64,000 bases of DNA from Roseobacter cerasinus (GTDB lineage Bacteria > Pseudomonadota > Alphaproteobacteria > Rhodobacterales > Rhodobacteraceae): positions 62,001 through 126,000 of the forward strand of contig NZ_BLIV01000010.1 of the NCBI RefSeq assembly GCF_009811755.1, written 5' to 3'. The notes under the pieces are model-generated. The model did not search any database and was not told where the DNA came from. It was given only the letters and a program-made list of their open reading frames with translations. Below are positions 17,662 to 26,159 of the stretch, piece after piece; position 1 is the first letter of the stretch; each line of letters starts with the position of its first letter. The position numbers and the translations under genes were made by a program.

Positions 17662-18042
17662 ATGACCGCAGAGCTTGAACACGCAAACTACACTGTTTCC
17701 GATGGTGCGGCGACCGCTGCCTGGATGCAGAAGCTCTTTGGCTGGCATATCCGTTGGCAAGGCGAGGCCAAAGACGGCGGACATTCCATCCATGTGGGCA
17801 CCGACGCGCAGTATCTGGCGCTCTACACACCGGGCGCCGATACGACACAAAAGCCCAACAGCTACCTCACCCGTGGCGGGCTCAACCATATCGCGGTGGT
17901 GGTCGATGACATCGACGCGATGGAAGACGCGGTGACCGCCGCGGGCTTCACCCCCGGCAATCACGGCGACTATGAGCCGGGGCGCCGGTTCTACTTTCAC
18001 GATGATGACAACATTGAATATGAGGTGGTGCAATACGACTGA
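17662..18042 (+). CDS. Glyoxalase/VOC-superfamily protein
   Basis: A 126-residue protein with the vicinal-oxygen-chelate fold: [21 protein letters not shown] opens the first beta-alpha-beta module, and [14 protein letters not shown] and [19 protein letters not shown] form the second. Candidate metal ligands are His6 (in LEHANY), the His of LNHIAV, and the terminal Glu pair. The substrate is unknown; glutathione-linked or fosfomycin-type detoxification is possible. AAGGAG precedes the ATG at 17662. The SoxR-type promoter just upstream suggests induction by redox-active compounds. Confidence 0.85.
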   Translation: MTAELEHANYTVSDGAATAAWMQKLFGWHIRWQGEAKDGGHSIHVGTDAQYLALYTPGADTTQKPNSYLTRGGLNHIAVVVDDIDAMEDAVTAAGFTPGNHGDYEPGRRFYFHDDDNIEYEVVQYD

Positions 18043-18170
18043 CCGAAGCGCGGCAACGGACCTGCATGATCCTCTTGCATTTTCCTCCGCCTTTGGGTCA
18101 GGTAGTTGCCAACCTTCACCCGCGGCCCCCGGCTTGCCCGGCGGGCCGCCGTCATTTCGTGGATGACCCG

Positions 18171-18641
18171 ATGGACAAGATACCCATGACCCGCAAGGGC
18201 CACTCCGACCTGGAAACGGAGCTGAAACAGCTGAAATCCGTGGAACGCCCCGCGATCATCAAAGCCATTGCAGAGGCGCGCGAGCATGGCGATCTGTCAG
18301 AAAATGCCGAGTATCATTCCGCGCGCGAGAAGCAGTCCTTCATCGAGGGCCGTATCAAGGAGCTGGAAGGCGTTCTGGGGCTGGCCGAGGTTATCGACCC
18401 GTCAAAAATGTCAGGCACCATCAAGTTCGGTGCAACTGTGACGCTGGTCGACGAGGACACCGATGAAGAAAAGACCTGGCAGATCGTCGGCGAGCATGAA
18501 GCCAACATCGAAAAGGGCCTGCTGAACATAAAATCGCCGATCGCACGTGCGCTCATTGGCAAGGACGAAGGCGACAGCGTAGAAGTGCGCACGCCGGGCG
18601 GCGAGAAGTCCTATGAGGTGCTCAAGATCGTCTATGCCTGA
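18171..18641 (+). CDS. greA: Transcription elongation factor GreA
   Basis: A 156-residue factor that rescues backtracked RNA polymerase by stimulating transcript cleavage. The coiled-coil tip [20 protein letters not shown] with its acidic residues is intact, and the C-terminal FKBP-like domain ends [18 protein letters not shown]. The ATG at 18171 gives the usual [15 protein letters not shown] start. A membrane protein gene follows after 12 bases in the same direction and is probably co-transcribed. Confidence 0.96.
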   Translation: MDKIPMTRKGHSDLETELKQLKSVERPAIIKAIAEAREHGDLSENAEYHSAREKQSFIEGRIKELEGVLGLAEVIDPSKMSGTIKFGATVTLVDEDTDEEKTWQIVGEHEANIEKGLLNIKSPIARALIGKDEGDSVEVRTPGGEKSYEVLKIVYA

Positions 18642-18653
18642 CGGGAAGGGCCG

Positions 18654-19676
18654 ATGACCGAAACCTCTGAAACCACAGACGAGACAGAGCCCAAGGCGCG
18701 CCCGACCCCGCTTGGTATCTATGACCGCCCCGGCAGTGAGGGCATCACCAATATCGAGGTGGTGGCTATTGCACTTTCCGGGGTTTGGCTGATCGCCGCT
18801 GCCTTGTTTTTTCTGCTGGTGCCATCTGAGAGTGACGTGGACGGGCTGCGGAGGGTCATGGTTGTTCTCGCGATCCTCCTGCCCATCGGCATGATCTGGA
18901 TCGGAGCGACGGCAATACGCTCCAGCCGGGTGATGCGCGAGGAAAGCCAGCGCCTTCAAGCAGCCATTGATGCGATCCGTCAGAGCTACATCGCCCAGAC
19001 CCAAAGCGGCGTGGTCGGGCCGGACCCCGGGACCGTTGTGCGCAAGTTGGATGAAATCGCCGCCACCGCGCGCAAGGCAGAGATTGCGCTGACGACATTT
19101 GCATCACAGCGCGACCACCTGCGCCCGGCAGAGCAGGTGGCCGAAACCGGCAGCGACGATCAGCCGTTGCTGGAGCTGGGCACCCAGGCCGCTGATCTGG
19201 CCCCGCCGCTTGCAGTGGCTGATTTCATCCTGGCGCTGAACTTTCCAGAAACAGCTGAGGATAAGGCCGGGTTCGCCGCCCTTCGCCGCGCCCTGCAAGA
19301 TCGGATGACAGCGCAACTGATACAAGCCGCGCAGGATGTGCTGACCCTGCTCAGCCAGGACGGTATCTACATGGATGATCTGCGCCCGGATCGGGCCCGG
19401 CCCGAGGTCTGGCGGCAGTTCGGGCAAGGTGCCCGGGGCCGTCCGATTGCAGCACTGGGCGGGGTGCGTGATCGCTCCTCCCTCGCACTTACTGCAGGCC
19501 GGATGAAGCAGGATCCGATCTTCCGTGATGCGGCGCACCATTTCCTGCGCCTGTTTGACAAGACCTTCGCCGAGTTCGAAAAAACCGTGACGGATGGAGA
19601 GATTTCCGCTCTCGCTGAAACCCGCACGGCCCGCGCTTTTATGTTGCTGGGCCGCGTCGCGGGTACGTTCGACTAG
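18654..19676 (+). CDS. Membrane protein with two N-terminal helices, unknown function
   Basis: A 340-residue protein. An acidic, disordered N-terminus (~30 residues) is followed by two membrane spans (~35-57 IEVVAIALSGVWLIAAALFF and ~66-88). A predicted coiled coil at ~90-135 (REESQRLQAAIDAIRQSYIAQ) leads to a cytoplasmic helical domain. No enzymatic motif was recognised. It lies 12 bases after greA. It resembles uncharacterised conserved proteins of Rhodobacteraceae; no function can be assigned. Confidence 0.75.
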   Translation: MTETSETTDETEPKARPTPLGIYDRPGSEGITNIEVVAIALSGVWLIAAALFFLLVPSESDVDGLRRVMVVLAILLPIGMIWIGATAIRSSRVMREESQRLQAAIDAIRQSYIAQTQSGVVGPDPGTVVRKLDEIAATARKAEIALTTFASQRDHLRPAEQVAETGSDDQPLLELGTQAADLAPPLAVADFILALNFPETAEDKAGFAALRRALQDRMTAQLIQAAQDVLTLLSQDGIYMDDLRPDRARPEVWRQFGQGARGRPIAALGGVRDRSSLALTAGRMKQDPIFRDAAHHFLRLFDKTFAEFEKTVTDGEISALAETRTARAFMLLGRVAGTFD

Positions 19677-19680
19677 CGCC

Positions 19681-20181
19681 TCAAGTACAGACTTTGGCGC
19701 GGTTTTGCGCGTCGAACTCCGCTTCCAGCGTTTCGCCGTCAACCAATGTGAAAATCACCCGCGCGCCGGCAATCTCGGCCCCGGTCACGCGGATCTGGCC
19801 CAGATCCGATTGCGCCTGCTGATCGTCCACATCGATGGTGAAGCCCGTACGTTGCCCTGCGGAGAGCGCATCGAGACGAATGCTGAGCTGGTCCGCGCCA
19901 TCTGCGATCTGTGCATCACCGACCCCGGCGCCCGCCTCGAAGGGTTGGAACACCTCGACCCCCGCACCGCCTGCGGCCGTGTCAAAGATCAACGCGCCAG
20001 AGGAGCGGCGCAGATCAATGCTGATGTCGGACACAAAGACGCCTGTGGCCGTATGGCTGATCTCGAACCGATCACGCGGCGCGCTTTCGACGAATGTCAC
20101 TGTCAGCGCCTGAACGCATTCAGCTTGCGCCTGCGTCGCAAAAACAGCCAGACACCCGGCGCATAAAATTCTCGATGGCAT
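19681..20181 (-). CDS. Exported protein of unknown function
   Basis: A 166-residue protein with a signal peptide (RILCAGCLAVFATQAQAEC) and a beta-rich body containing LTVTFVESAPRDRFEISHT, GALIFDTAAGGAGVEVFQPF and FTIDVDD. From memory, this pattern resembles rhodobacterial proteins annotated as 'aggregation factor core', but I cannot confirm that here. One cysteine near the mature N-terminus and one near the C-terminus could pair. It ends 5 bases from the convergent membrane protein gene. Confidence 0.7.
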   Translation of the reverse strand: MPSRILCAGCLAVFATQAQAECVQALTVTFVESAPRDRFEISHTATGVFVSDISIDLRRSSGALIFDTAAGGAGVEVFQPFEAGAGVGDAQIADGADQLSIRLDALSAGQRTGFTIDVDDQQAQSDLGQIRVTGAEIAGARVIFTLVDGETLEAEFDAQNRAKVCT

Positions 20182-20254
20182 CACGGGGGACCTCTCTGTC
20201 GCATTTTCTTTGTTGGAGAGTTAGAGCCCGATACGTTGGGGGAAAGCCCTCGGG

Positions 20255-22327
20255 CTACAGCCCAAAGCTGCCAAAGGGGATGTAGCGCACCGGCGTGCCG
20301 GGTGTGATCTCCACCGCCTCATGCGGCAGTTCAACAAAACCCTCCGCCCAACTCAGACCGGACACCCGGCCCGAGCCTTCAGAGAGGAACACCTCTGCCC
20401 GCCCGTCACGGATGCGGGCGCGCAGGAACTCTGTCCGCCCCGGTTTCTTGGCCTTGGTGAACCCGGCGGGCACCTCGAAGCCCTGCGGCGTCAACCATGG
20501 CGCCCCCGCCAGCCGGGCCATCGCGGGGGCCGCGAACACCAGCGCGCAGGTCAGGGCCGCAACCGGGTTACCGGGCAGCCCGAAGACGGGCACATCCGAC
20601 CACAGACCAAGCGCAAGCGGACGGCCCGGTTTGACGGCGATGCGCCACAGCGTCATCGCCCCGGCCTCCTTCAGCAGCGCCGAGACGTGATCTTCATCAC
20701 CGGCCGATGCCCCACCGCTGGTCAAAATCAGATCAGCTTGGTCCGCAGCCTGATCCAATAGCTGCGCAAGCTGAGCACGGTCATCACCGACCCGCCCCAT
20801 GTCGACAGGCTGGTGCCCAAGGCGGCGGATCATCTCCAGCAGCATCGGCCTGTTGGCATCGAAGATCTGACCGTCCGCTGCTGTCGCGCCCGCCTCGACC
20901 AGTTCCGCCCCGGTGGACACAACTGCGACACGAAGGGGCTTGTGCACCGGCACCTGCCGGACACCAATCGCTGCCAACAAGGCCGCTTCCGCAGGGCCGA
21001 CACGGGTGCCCCGGGTCAGCGCGACATCCCCTTGCTGCACGTCTTCGCCCGTGCGGCGGGTATTCGCACCGGGTTTGATTGGCCCCCGAAATGTTATCTC
21101 ACCCGCGCTGAGCGTGACATCTTCCTGCAGCACCACCGTATCGACTCCGTCGGGCAGTGCAGCCCCGGTCAGAACGCGCTGAGCCGCCCCCTCCCGGACC
21201 TGGCCCGGTGCGTCCCCAGCGGCAGCGCGACCTGATACAAGTGGCATCCGGTGCACGCCCGGGCCCCGTCCACCTGCAAAGCCGTAGCCATCTACGGCAG
21301 TGTTCGGCAGTGGCGGGTTGGAGCGTTCGGCGATCACATCCTCAGCCAAAACGCGGCCTGTGGCCTGATCAACGCCAGCTGTTTCGATCCCCGTCACCGG
21401 GTGCAGACGTGCCTCAAGCATATGCAGCGCATCCTCGACGGGGGTCCAATTCACACCGGGTGGCAATGCAAAGCAATCGTTGGACAAGCGCGGCGGTTGC
21501 GCCGCGATCTGGCGCAACTCATCCTCTTGACCGACCCCAAATATCCAACCTTCCTCTGGGTTTTCCACATTCAGAAGGTTCTGTAGCTTTTCAGGTGCAA
21601 GACCTGATACCAACCGCGCAACTTCATGCACTTGCCAGGCATCCCTGATCCAGCCGTCCGGTACTGAACCAACCGTCAATGATGGCCAAATCTCGACAAA
21701 AGCAAGCCAGTTATCCAGCCTCTCAAACGGCCAGGCCGCTGCCCCGAACCGCTGGCGCAAACGCGCCAGAACCGGCAGCCCCATAAGCACCTGGGAGCCG
21801 ACTGCCCCCGTCCCGCCCAGCTGCCAGCAGGAGAAGGTGCCCGGCGCTCGCTCTTCCACCGCGCGGCGCTCGGGGAACGGGTTGACATATCCGGTCTTGC
21901 GACGCGGCAACCCTTCAATGTCGCGCTTCAACCCGTTGAACCAAAAGGGGCCTTTCCCGCCAAATCGTCGGTTGATCTCAGCAGCAAGGTCGAACCGGTT
22001 ATTGCCCGCAGGTGCATCCTCGATCCGGCGTTCAAGCCAGGCCCAGAGTGCAAATGGGTCCGCGCTGCCGGTGACAGCTTTGGCGAAACCCGCGGGGTAC
22101 CCGAAGGGAAAGTCAAACCCTGCCAGAACCCGCCGCCCCGCCGCCTGTTCTTCTTCAAAAAGCTCGGCCAACCAGTCTTCTGCCAAGCACCTATTTCGCA
22201 GATACTGCGGTGCCTCCGCCCGCCCCATGCGCGCGACACACGCCCAGATAGCATCCGCGCGCGGCTTGGGGCCCGTATCATTTCCACCCGACCAGTCGAC
22301 CATGACCACCGTGTCAAAGTGGCTCAC
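20255..22327 (-). CDS. MoeA molybdotransferase fused to an N-terminal RNase H-like domain
   Basis: A 690-residue two-part protein. Residues ~290-690 are MoeA/Glp, which inserts molybdate into adenylated molybdopterin; NTAVDGYGF, VVSTGAELVEAG, SGGASAGDEDHV and FGLPGNPVAALTC are the family motifs. Residues 1-285 are a separate domain with VDWSGGN (10-16), LAGFDFPFGYP (68-78), WQLGGTGAVGSQV (168-180) and VEIWPS (211-216). The spaced acidic residues recall DUF429-type RNase H-like folds. The start is a GTG overlapping the mobB stop (GTGA). It is the last gene of fdhD-mobA-mobB-moeA. The role of the N-terminal domain is unknown. Confidence 0.88.
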   Translation of the reverse strand: MSHFDTVVMVDWSGGNDTGPKPRADAIWACVARMGRAEAPQYLRNRCLAEDWLAELFEEEQAAGRRVLAGFDFPFGYPAGFAKAVTGSADPFALWAWLERRIEDAPAGNNRFDLAAEINRRFGGKGPFWFNGLKRDIEGLPRRKTGYVNPFPERRAVEERAPGTFSCWQLGGTGAVGSQVLMGLPVLARLRQRFGAAAWPFERLDNWLAFVEIWPSLTVGSVPDGWIRDAWQVHEVARLVSGLAPEKLQNLLNVENPEEGWIFGVGQEDELRQIAAQPPRLSNDCFALPPGVNWTPVEDALHMLEARLHPVTGIETAGVDQATGRVLAEDVIAERSNPPLPNTAVDGYGFAGGRGPGVHRMPLVSGRAAAGDAPGQVREGAAQRVLTGAALPDGVDTVVLQEDVTLSAGEITFRGPIKPGANTRRTGEDVQQGDVALTRGTRVGPAEAALLAAIGVRQVPVHKPLRVAVVSTGAELVEAGATAADGQIFDANRPMLLEMIRRLGHQPVDMGRVGDDRAQLAQLLDQAADQADLILTSGGASAGDEDHVSALLKEAGAMTLWRIAVKPGRPLALGLWSDVPVFGLPGNPVAALTCALVFAAPAMARLAGAPWLTPQGFEVPAGFTKAKKPGRTEFLRARIRDGRAEVFLSEGSGRVSGLSWAEGFVELPHEAVEITPGTPVRYIPFGSFGL

Positions 22328-22815
22328 AGCCCCACCTCCGCGAGGATGAAATCCGCAATGGCGCGCGTGTCATTCAGGTCAAAGACAGGCCTATCACAGG
22401 TCACCGGGCTATCGCTGGCCACCGCCCGCACAGTTGGGTCCTCCGGTGCAATCAGCGGATTGCCGGTGACAGCGCGATGCGCCTCGACCTTGGGGTGCGT
22501 GTCACGTTTATAGCCCTCAACCAGCACAAGATCGACCGGCGCCAGTTTGGCCAGCAGCGCCTGTAGCGTTGGTTCATCTTCACCGCGCAGCTCATGCATC
22601 AAGGCAAAGCGCTTGCGCGACGACAGCAAGACCTCAGTGGCACCCGCCTGCCGGTGGCGGTAGCTGTCCTTGCCCGGCTGGTCCACGTCAAAGACGTGAT
22701 GCGCGTGCTTCACGGTCGAGACGGATATGCCGCGGCCTGTGATCTCAGTCACAAGCCGTTCCATCAATCCGGTCTTGCCCGCGTTCTTCCACCCGACGAT
22801 ACCGTAAAGCCTCAT
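22324..22815 (-). CDS. mobB: Molybdopterin-guanine dinucleotide biosynthesis protein B
   Basis: A 163-residue GTP-binding P-loop protein that assists MobA in making the molybdopterin guanine dinucleotide cofactor. The Walker A motif is GIVGWKNAGKTGLMERL (residues 5-21). TVKHAHHVFDVDQPGKDSYR and LVLVEGYKRD are characteristic of MobB. ATGA-type overlaps join it to mobA upstream and GTGA to the moeA fusion downstream. The cofactor serves DMSO reductase-family enzymes such as formate dehydrogenase, fitting the fdhD gene in the operon. Confidence 0.95.
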   Translation of the reverse strand: MRLYGIVGWKNAGKTGLMERLVTEITGRGISVSTVKHAHHVFDVDQPGKDSYRHRQAGATEVLLSSRKRFALMHELRGEDEPTLQALLAKLAPVDLVLVEGYKRDTHPKVEAHRAVTGNPLIAPEDPTVRAVASDSPVTCDRPVFDLNDTRAIADFILAEVGL

Positions 22816-23420
22816 ATCAGCGCCTCGGCGCGGGCCAGATCATCCGGGGTGTTCACGTTGAAAAACGGATCGAACCGGGTCACGGGGAACGACGCCATGC
22901 GCCCCTCATGCCGGTCGGTCCACATCACCACTTTTCGCAGGCCATCACTCAGCGCCGCGCGCAGATCGTCCCGCAAAGCCACAGGCCAAAGGCCAAAGGT
23001 CGGGTGGCGCACCAAGCCCCGCTCCGCGTCCGGGGTTGCGGCCAGCACCAGCGGATGTGTCATGCCCTCGCCCGCCATCAGCAGCTGCGGCACCAGATCA
23101 CCGGGAAAGAACGGCGTGTCTGCTGCAGCGGTCACAATCGTCTCCGCACCCTGGTCGGCGGCCCAGTCCAGCCCGGCCAAAACACCCGCAAGCGGCCCCA
23201 CAAAGCCATTGATGCTGTCAGACAGGACCGGCAAACCATAGGCGTCAAACCGCGCCGCATCGCCATTGGCGTTCAGCGCAAGCCCCGCCACCTGCGGCTC
23301 CAGCCGGTCGATAACATGCCTCAGCAGGGTTTGCCCGCCGAGGCGGAGCAACCCCTTGTCGCCGCCGCCCATACGTCTGGCCTGCCCTCCGGCCAGAATC
23401 ACTCCAAGCGGTTGCTTCAT
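22812..23420 (-). CDS. mobA: Molybdenum cofactor guanylyltransferase
   Basis: A 202-residue nucleotidyltransferase that attaches GMP to molybdopterin. The GTP-binding signature LAGGQARRMGGGDKGLLRLGG is at residues ~10-30, and ADTPFFPGDLVPQLL carries the metal-binding Asp. Its ATG overlaps the fdhD stop by 4 bases, and its own stop overlaps mobB. Confidence 0.95.
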   Translation of the reverse strand: MKQPLGVILAGGQARRMGGGDKGLLRLGGQTLLRHVIDRLEPQVAGLALNANGDAARFDAYGLPVLSDSINGFVGPLAGVLAGLDWAADQGAETIVTAAADTPFFPGDLVPQLLMAGEGMTHPLVLAATPDAERGLVRHPTFGLWPVALRDDLRAALSDGLRKVVMWTDRHEGRMASFPVTRFDPFFNVNTPDDLARAEALI

Positions 23421-24349
23421 TCGGCGGCCTTCCGCCCTGCGCGCCGCGGCTCAGCGGCGACGGTTGCCGGATCGATGTCGCGGATCAGCCGTGCCTCGCC
23501 CGAAAGGCAAATGAACCGCTGGCCTTTCATCCGGCCAATCAGCGTCAGCCCGACCTGCTGTGCAATCTCCACCCCCCAGGCCGTGAAGCCGGAGCGCGAG
23601 GCCAGCGCCGGAATGCCCATCATCGCGGTCTTGATCACCATCTCGGAGGTCAGCCGCCCGGTTGTGTAGAGGATCTTGTCGTCTGCGCTCACGCCTTCGG
23701 CCAGCATCCATCCCGCGATCTTGTCAACGGCGTTGTGCCGCCCGACGTCTTCCATATAGACCAAAGGTCGATCCTGCTGGCAGAGCACCGTACCATGGAT
23801 CGCCCCGGCCTCCAGATAGAGCGAGGGCGTGCGGTTGATCCTGGCACTCAGCGCATAAAGCCAGGAGGTGCGCACATTGATATCCGGCAGGCTGACGCCC
23901 TCCAGCCCCGCCATCATGTCGCCGAACACGGTGCCAACAGCGCAACCGCTGGTCCGCGTCTTCTTGCGCATCTTTTCCTCATAGTTGGTCTGCCGCGCCG
24001 TGCGCACCACAACGGTGTCGAGCTCCTCGTCGAAATCAACGCCGGTGATCTCATCCTCGGCGCGCAGCATCCCTTGATTGCACAGGAACCCAAGCGCCAG
24101 ATAGTCAGGATAGTCGCCGATGGTCATCGCGGTCACAATCTCCTGCCCATTGAGGAAAATCGTCAGGGGGCGCTCTTCCACCACCCGGGTCTCAACCGCA
24201 CGCCCCTGGTGATCAAAACCCGTCACGCCACGCGTCAGGCGCGCGGCTCCCGGGTCGGGCGCAATCAGATAATCGCTGCTGTCCTGCACTCTGGCCAATT
24301 GCATCCTCCGCGGGGCTGGGCTACGGCTTGCATGACACATTAGAAGCAT
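23417..24349 (-). CDS. fdhD: Formate dehydrogenase accessory sulfurtransferase
   Basis: A ~310-residue FdhD/NarQ protein that passes sulfur from a cysteine desulfurase to the molybdenum cofactor of formate dehydrogenase. PLTIFLNGQEIVTAMTIGDYP, MEDVGRHNAVDKIAGWML and YTTGRLTSEMV are family motifs. The sulfur-carrying loop reads TSGCAVGTVFGDM, so there is one cysteine (Cys136) instead of the CxxC pair of the E. coli type. The ATG at 24349 is preceded by GGAGGG at 6 bases; another ATG at 24304 has its SD fused to the start. It is the first gene of the fdhD-mobA-mobB-moeA operon, 3 bases from the divergent azlC. Confidence 0.9.
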   Translation of the reverse strand: MLLMCHASRSPAPRRMQLARVQDSSDYLIAPDPGAARLTRGVTGFDHQGRAVETRVVEERPLTIFLNGQEIVTAMTIGDYPDYLALGFLCNQGMLRAEDEITGVDFDEELDTVVVRTARQTNYEEKMRKKTRTSGCAVGTVFGDMMAGLEGVSLPDINVRTSWLYALSARINRTPSLYLEAGAIHGTVLCQQDRPLVYMEDVGRHNAVDKIAGWMLAEGVSADDKILYTTGRLTSEMVIKTAMMGIPALASRSGFTAWGVEIAQQVGLTLIGRMKGQRFICLSGEARLIRDIDPATVAAEPRRAGRKAAE

Positions 24350-24352
24350 ATC

Positions 24353-25084
24353 ATGCCCTCCACCACAGCGAAAAAACACAGCACATCCCGTGCCTATTGG
24401 ACCGGCTTTGCCGATGGCACGCCGTTTCTGCTGGTGGTCGCCCCCTTTGCCATGCTCTTTGGCGTTCTGGCGACCGAAGCAGGCCTGAACGTGCTGGAGA
24501 CGCTGTCCTTTTCCGCCGTCGTCTTTGCGGGGGCCGCGCAGTTCACCGCGCTTCAGCTCATGCAGGAAAACGCGCCGACCGCCATCGTGCTGGCCTCGGC
24601 GCTGGCGGTCAATCTGCGCGTTGCGATGTACTCCGCCTCACTCACCCCGTGGATCGGCGCGGCCCCCCTGTGGCAACGCGCCTTGGCTGCGTATTTCACG
24701 GTGGATCAGTCCTATGCCTGCTCCATCGTGCAGTTCGAGAAAGAGCCGCAGATGACCGTGCCACAGCGGATGGCCTATTTCTCGGGCGTGCTCAGTCCCA
24801 TCGTGCCACTTTGGTACATCTGCACGGTGCTGGGCGCTCTTGTGGGCACGCAGATTCCAGACAACTGGGCGCTTGATTTTGCATTGCCGATCACCTTTCT
24901 GGCGCTCGTCGCACCCATGCTACGCACGGCGGCCCATGTGATCGCAGCGCTCGTGGCCATTGTCGTCAGCCTTTTGTCGGCAGGGGTGCCGTATTCGCTT
25001 GGCCTGATCATCGCCGGCACCATCGGCATGATGGCCGGCGCTCAGGCTGAAGTCTGGCTGGAGCGCAAGAGGAGCGGCCCATGA
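24353..25084 (+). CDS. azlC: AzlC-family amino acid exporter subunit
   Basis: A 243-residue membrane protein with FADGTPFLLVVAPFAMLFGVL and AGAAQFTALQLM (AzlC signature) and about six to seven hydrophobic segments. With AzlD it forms a branched-chain amino acid exporter. The stop overlaps azlD (ATGA). The ATG is only 3 bases from the putative fdhD start on the other strand, so its promoter must lie inside fdhD or be shared. Confidence 0.92.
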   Translation: MPSTTAKKHSTSRAYWTGFADGTPFLLVVAPFAMLFGVLATEAGLNVLETLSFSAVVFAGAAQFTALQLMQENAPTAIVLASALAVNLRVAMYSASLTPWIGAAPLWQRALAAYFTVDQSYACSIVQFEKEPQMTVPQRMAYFSGVLSPIVPLWYICTVLGALVGTQIPDNWALDFALPITFLALVAPMLRTAAHVIAALVAIVVSLLSAGVPYSLGLIIAGTIGMMAGAQAEVWLERKRSGP

Positions 25085-25407
25085 TCGATCAGACAACCCT
25101 CTGGACAGTCATTGTCGGGCTGGGGATCGGCAGCTACGCGCTGCGTTTTGCGTTCCTTGGCATTGTCGGCGACAGGCCGATGCCCGCCTGGCTGCTGCGG
25201 CACCTGCGATATACCGCAGTGGCCATCCTCCCCGCACTTGTGGCGCCACAGGTGGTCTGGCCCGCAGCCACGGGTGGTGATCCGGATATGCCAAGGATGG
25301 CCGCTGCCGCTGTCACGCTTGTGGTGGGCCTGCTGACAAAGAACGTTCTGGCCGCCATCCTGTCCGGGGCCGGGACACTCTTTGGGCTGCTGTGGGTCAT
25401 GGGCTGA
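25081..25407 (+). CDS. azlD: AzlD-family protein
   Basis: A 108-residue protein with about four membrane helices and the AzlD pattern SYALRFAFLGIVGDRPMP, LRYTAVAILPALVAPQV and VGLLTKNVLAAILSG. It is the small partner of AzlC; the start overlaps the azlC stop by 4 bases. Confidence 0.92.
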   Translation: MIDQTTLWTVIVGLGIGSYALRFAFLGIVGDRPMPAWLLRHLRYTAVAILPALVAPQVVWPAATGGDPDMPRMAAAAVTLVVGLLTKNVLAAILSGAGTLFGLLWVMG

Positions 25408-25429
25408 CAGGCCGCAGGCAAAGATATCT

Positions 25430-25515
25430 ATGATACGGCCCGAAAACCTCTCCGGCTGGTCCGCCCGGCGGCCACGCCGGGCCGCGCCCGTCCCCCTTCG
25501 ATAGGGGGTAAGAGC
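25430..25515. other. GC-rich structured intergenic segment
   Basis: The gap between azlD and the convergent lipoprotein gene holds several nested inverted repeats: an 8-bp stem GCCCGGCG/CGCCGGGC with a 4-base loop (25463-25482), an alternative outer pairing CGGCCCG (25436-25442) with CGGGCCG (25478-25484), and a CCCCC/GGGGG hairpin (25492-25508). There is no T-tract. It may terminate transcription from both sides or be a structured 3' UTR. No known RNA family was recognised. Confidence 0.4.
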
Positions 25516-25541
25516 GCTCCTCTGCCCGAGGTCATACCAGT

Positions 25542-26138
25542 TCAACCCTCAGCAGGTTCAATCCCGTCCAGTACGTCACCCGCATCATTCTCATAATACC
25601 GATCCGTGACAACGTCAGACCGCCCGGCAATTTGCTCCATCAGCTTGATGGGATAAAACGTCACACGAACCCCGTCGAACCCCGGCACCTGACGCAGGAT
25701 AGAGGAGGTCGAGTTGGTGCAAAACGCACTGCCAACGCTGCCGTTCTGCATCACCAGTTGCAAGGCCCGCTCCGCCTGCTCCGGCGTCACCACAATCTCC
25801 TGGCTCACAACATGGTGCGAATTGCGGGCATGTGCGCTTTTGTAGGCCTGCACCCAGGCCGGTGACATGCCATAGAGCACGTCCCCCCGCTCAGCGACCA
25901 ACTCATGCTGGAAAGACCCCGCCGGGTCAAAGATCACCTGTTGCGACCCGCTGACCATCAGCGCCGTATGCCCGCCCGCGCCGGTTGTGTTGTTCACCAT
26001 GGTGAAAAGCGTCAGCTTCGGCGGCCCCTCCGGCACATAAGCGCGTGCCGCCGCCTCCTGTGCCGTCACTTCGAAAGGGGAAGGTGCCGCGCAGGCAGAC
26101 AGAGCCGCCAGCACAGCCAGCATCGCAAAAATCCGCAT
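25542..26138 (-). CDS. Lipoprotein of unknown function
   Basis: A 198-residue protein with a lipoprotein signal: hydrophobic residues 3-13 and lipobox LSAC with Cys16, so it is lipid-anchored. The body contains LFTMVNNTTGAGGHTALMVS, QVIFDPAGSFQHE and VGSAFCTNSTSSILRQVPGF. The GGHTALMV and FCTNS segments could be a His and Cys of a papain-like (NlpC/CHAP-type) fold, but this is only a resemblance. It is the second leftward gene after the CoxIV gene. Confidence 0.8.
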   Translation of the reverse strand: MRIFAMLAVLAALSACAAPSPFEVTAQEAAARAYVPEGPPKLTLFTMVNNTTGAGGHTALMVSGSQQVIFDPAGSFQHELVAERGDVLYGMSPAWVQAYKSAHARNSHHVVSQEIVVTPEQAERALQLVMQNGSVGSAFCTNSTSSILRQVPGFDGVRVTFYPIKLMEQIAGRSDVVTDRYYENDAGDVLDGIEPAEG

Positions 26139-26159
26139 CTGCGCTGCCCCCGCTTGTCT

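Noticed and set aside
25407-25541. Possible SRP RNA, tmRNA piece or tRNA in the structured gap
   Set aside because: No SRP tetraloop signature, no tag-peptide frame and no cloverleaf could be found; only generic hairpins remain.
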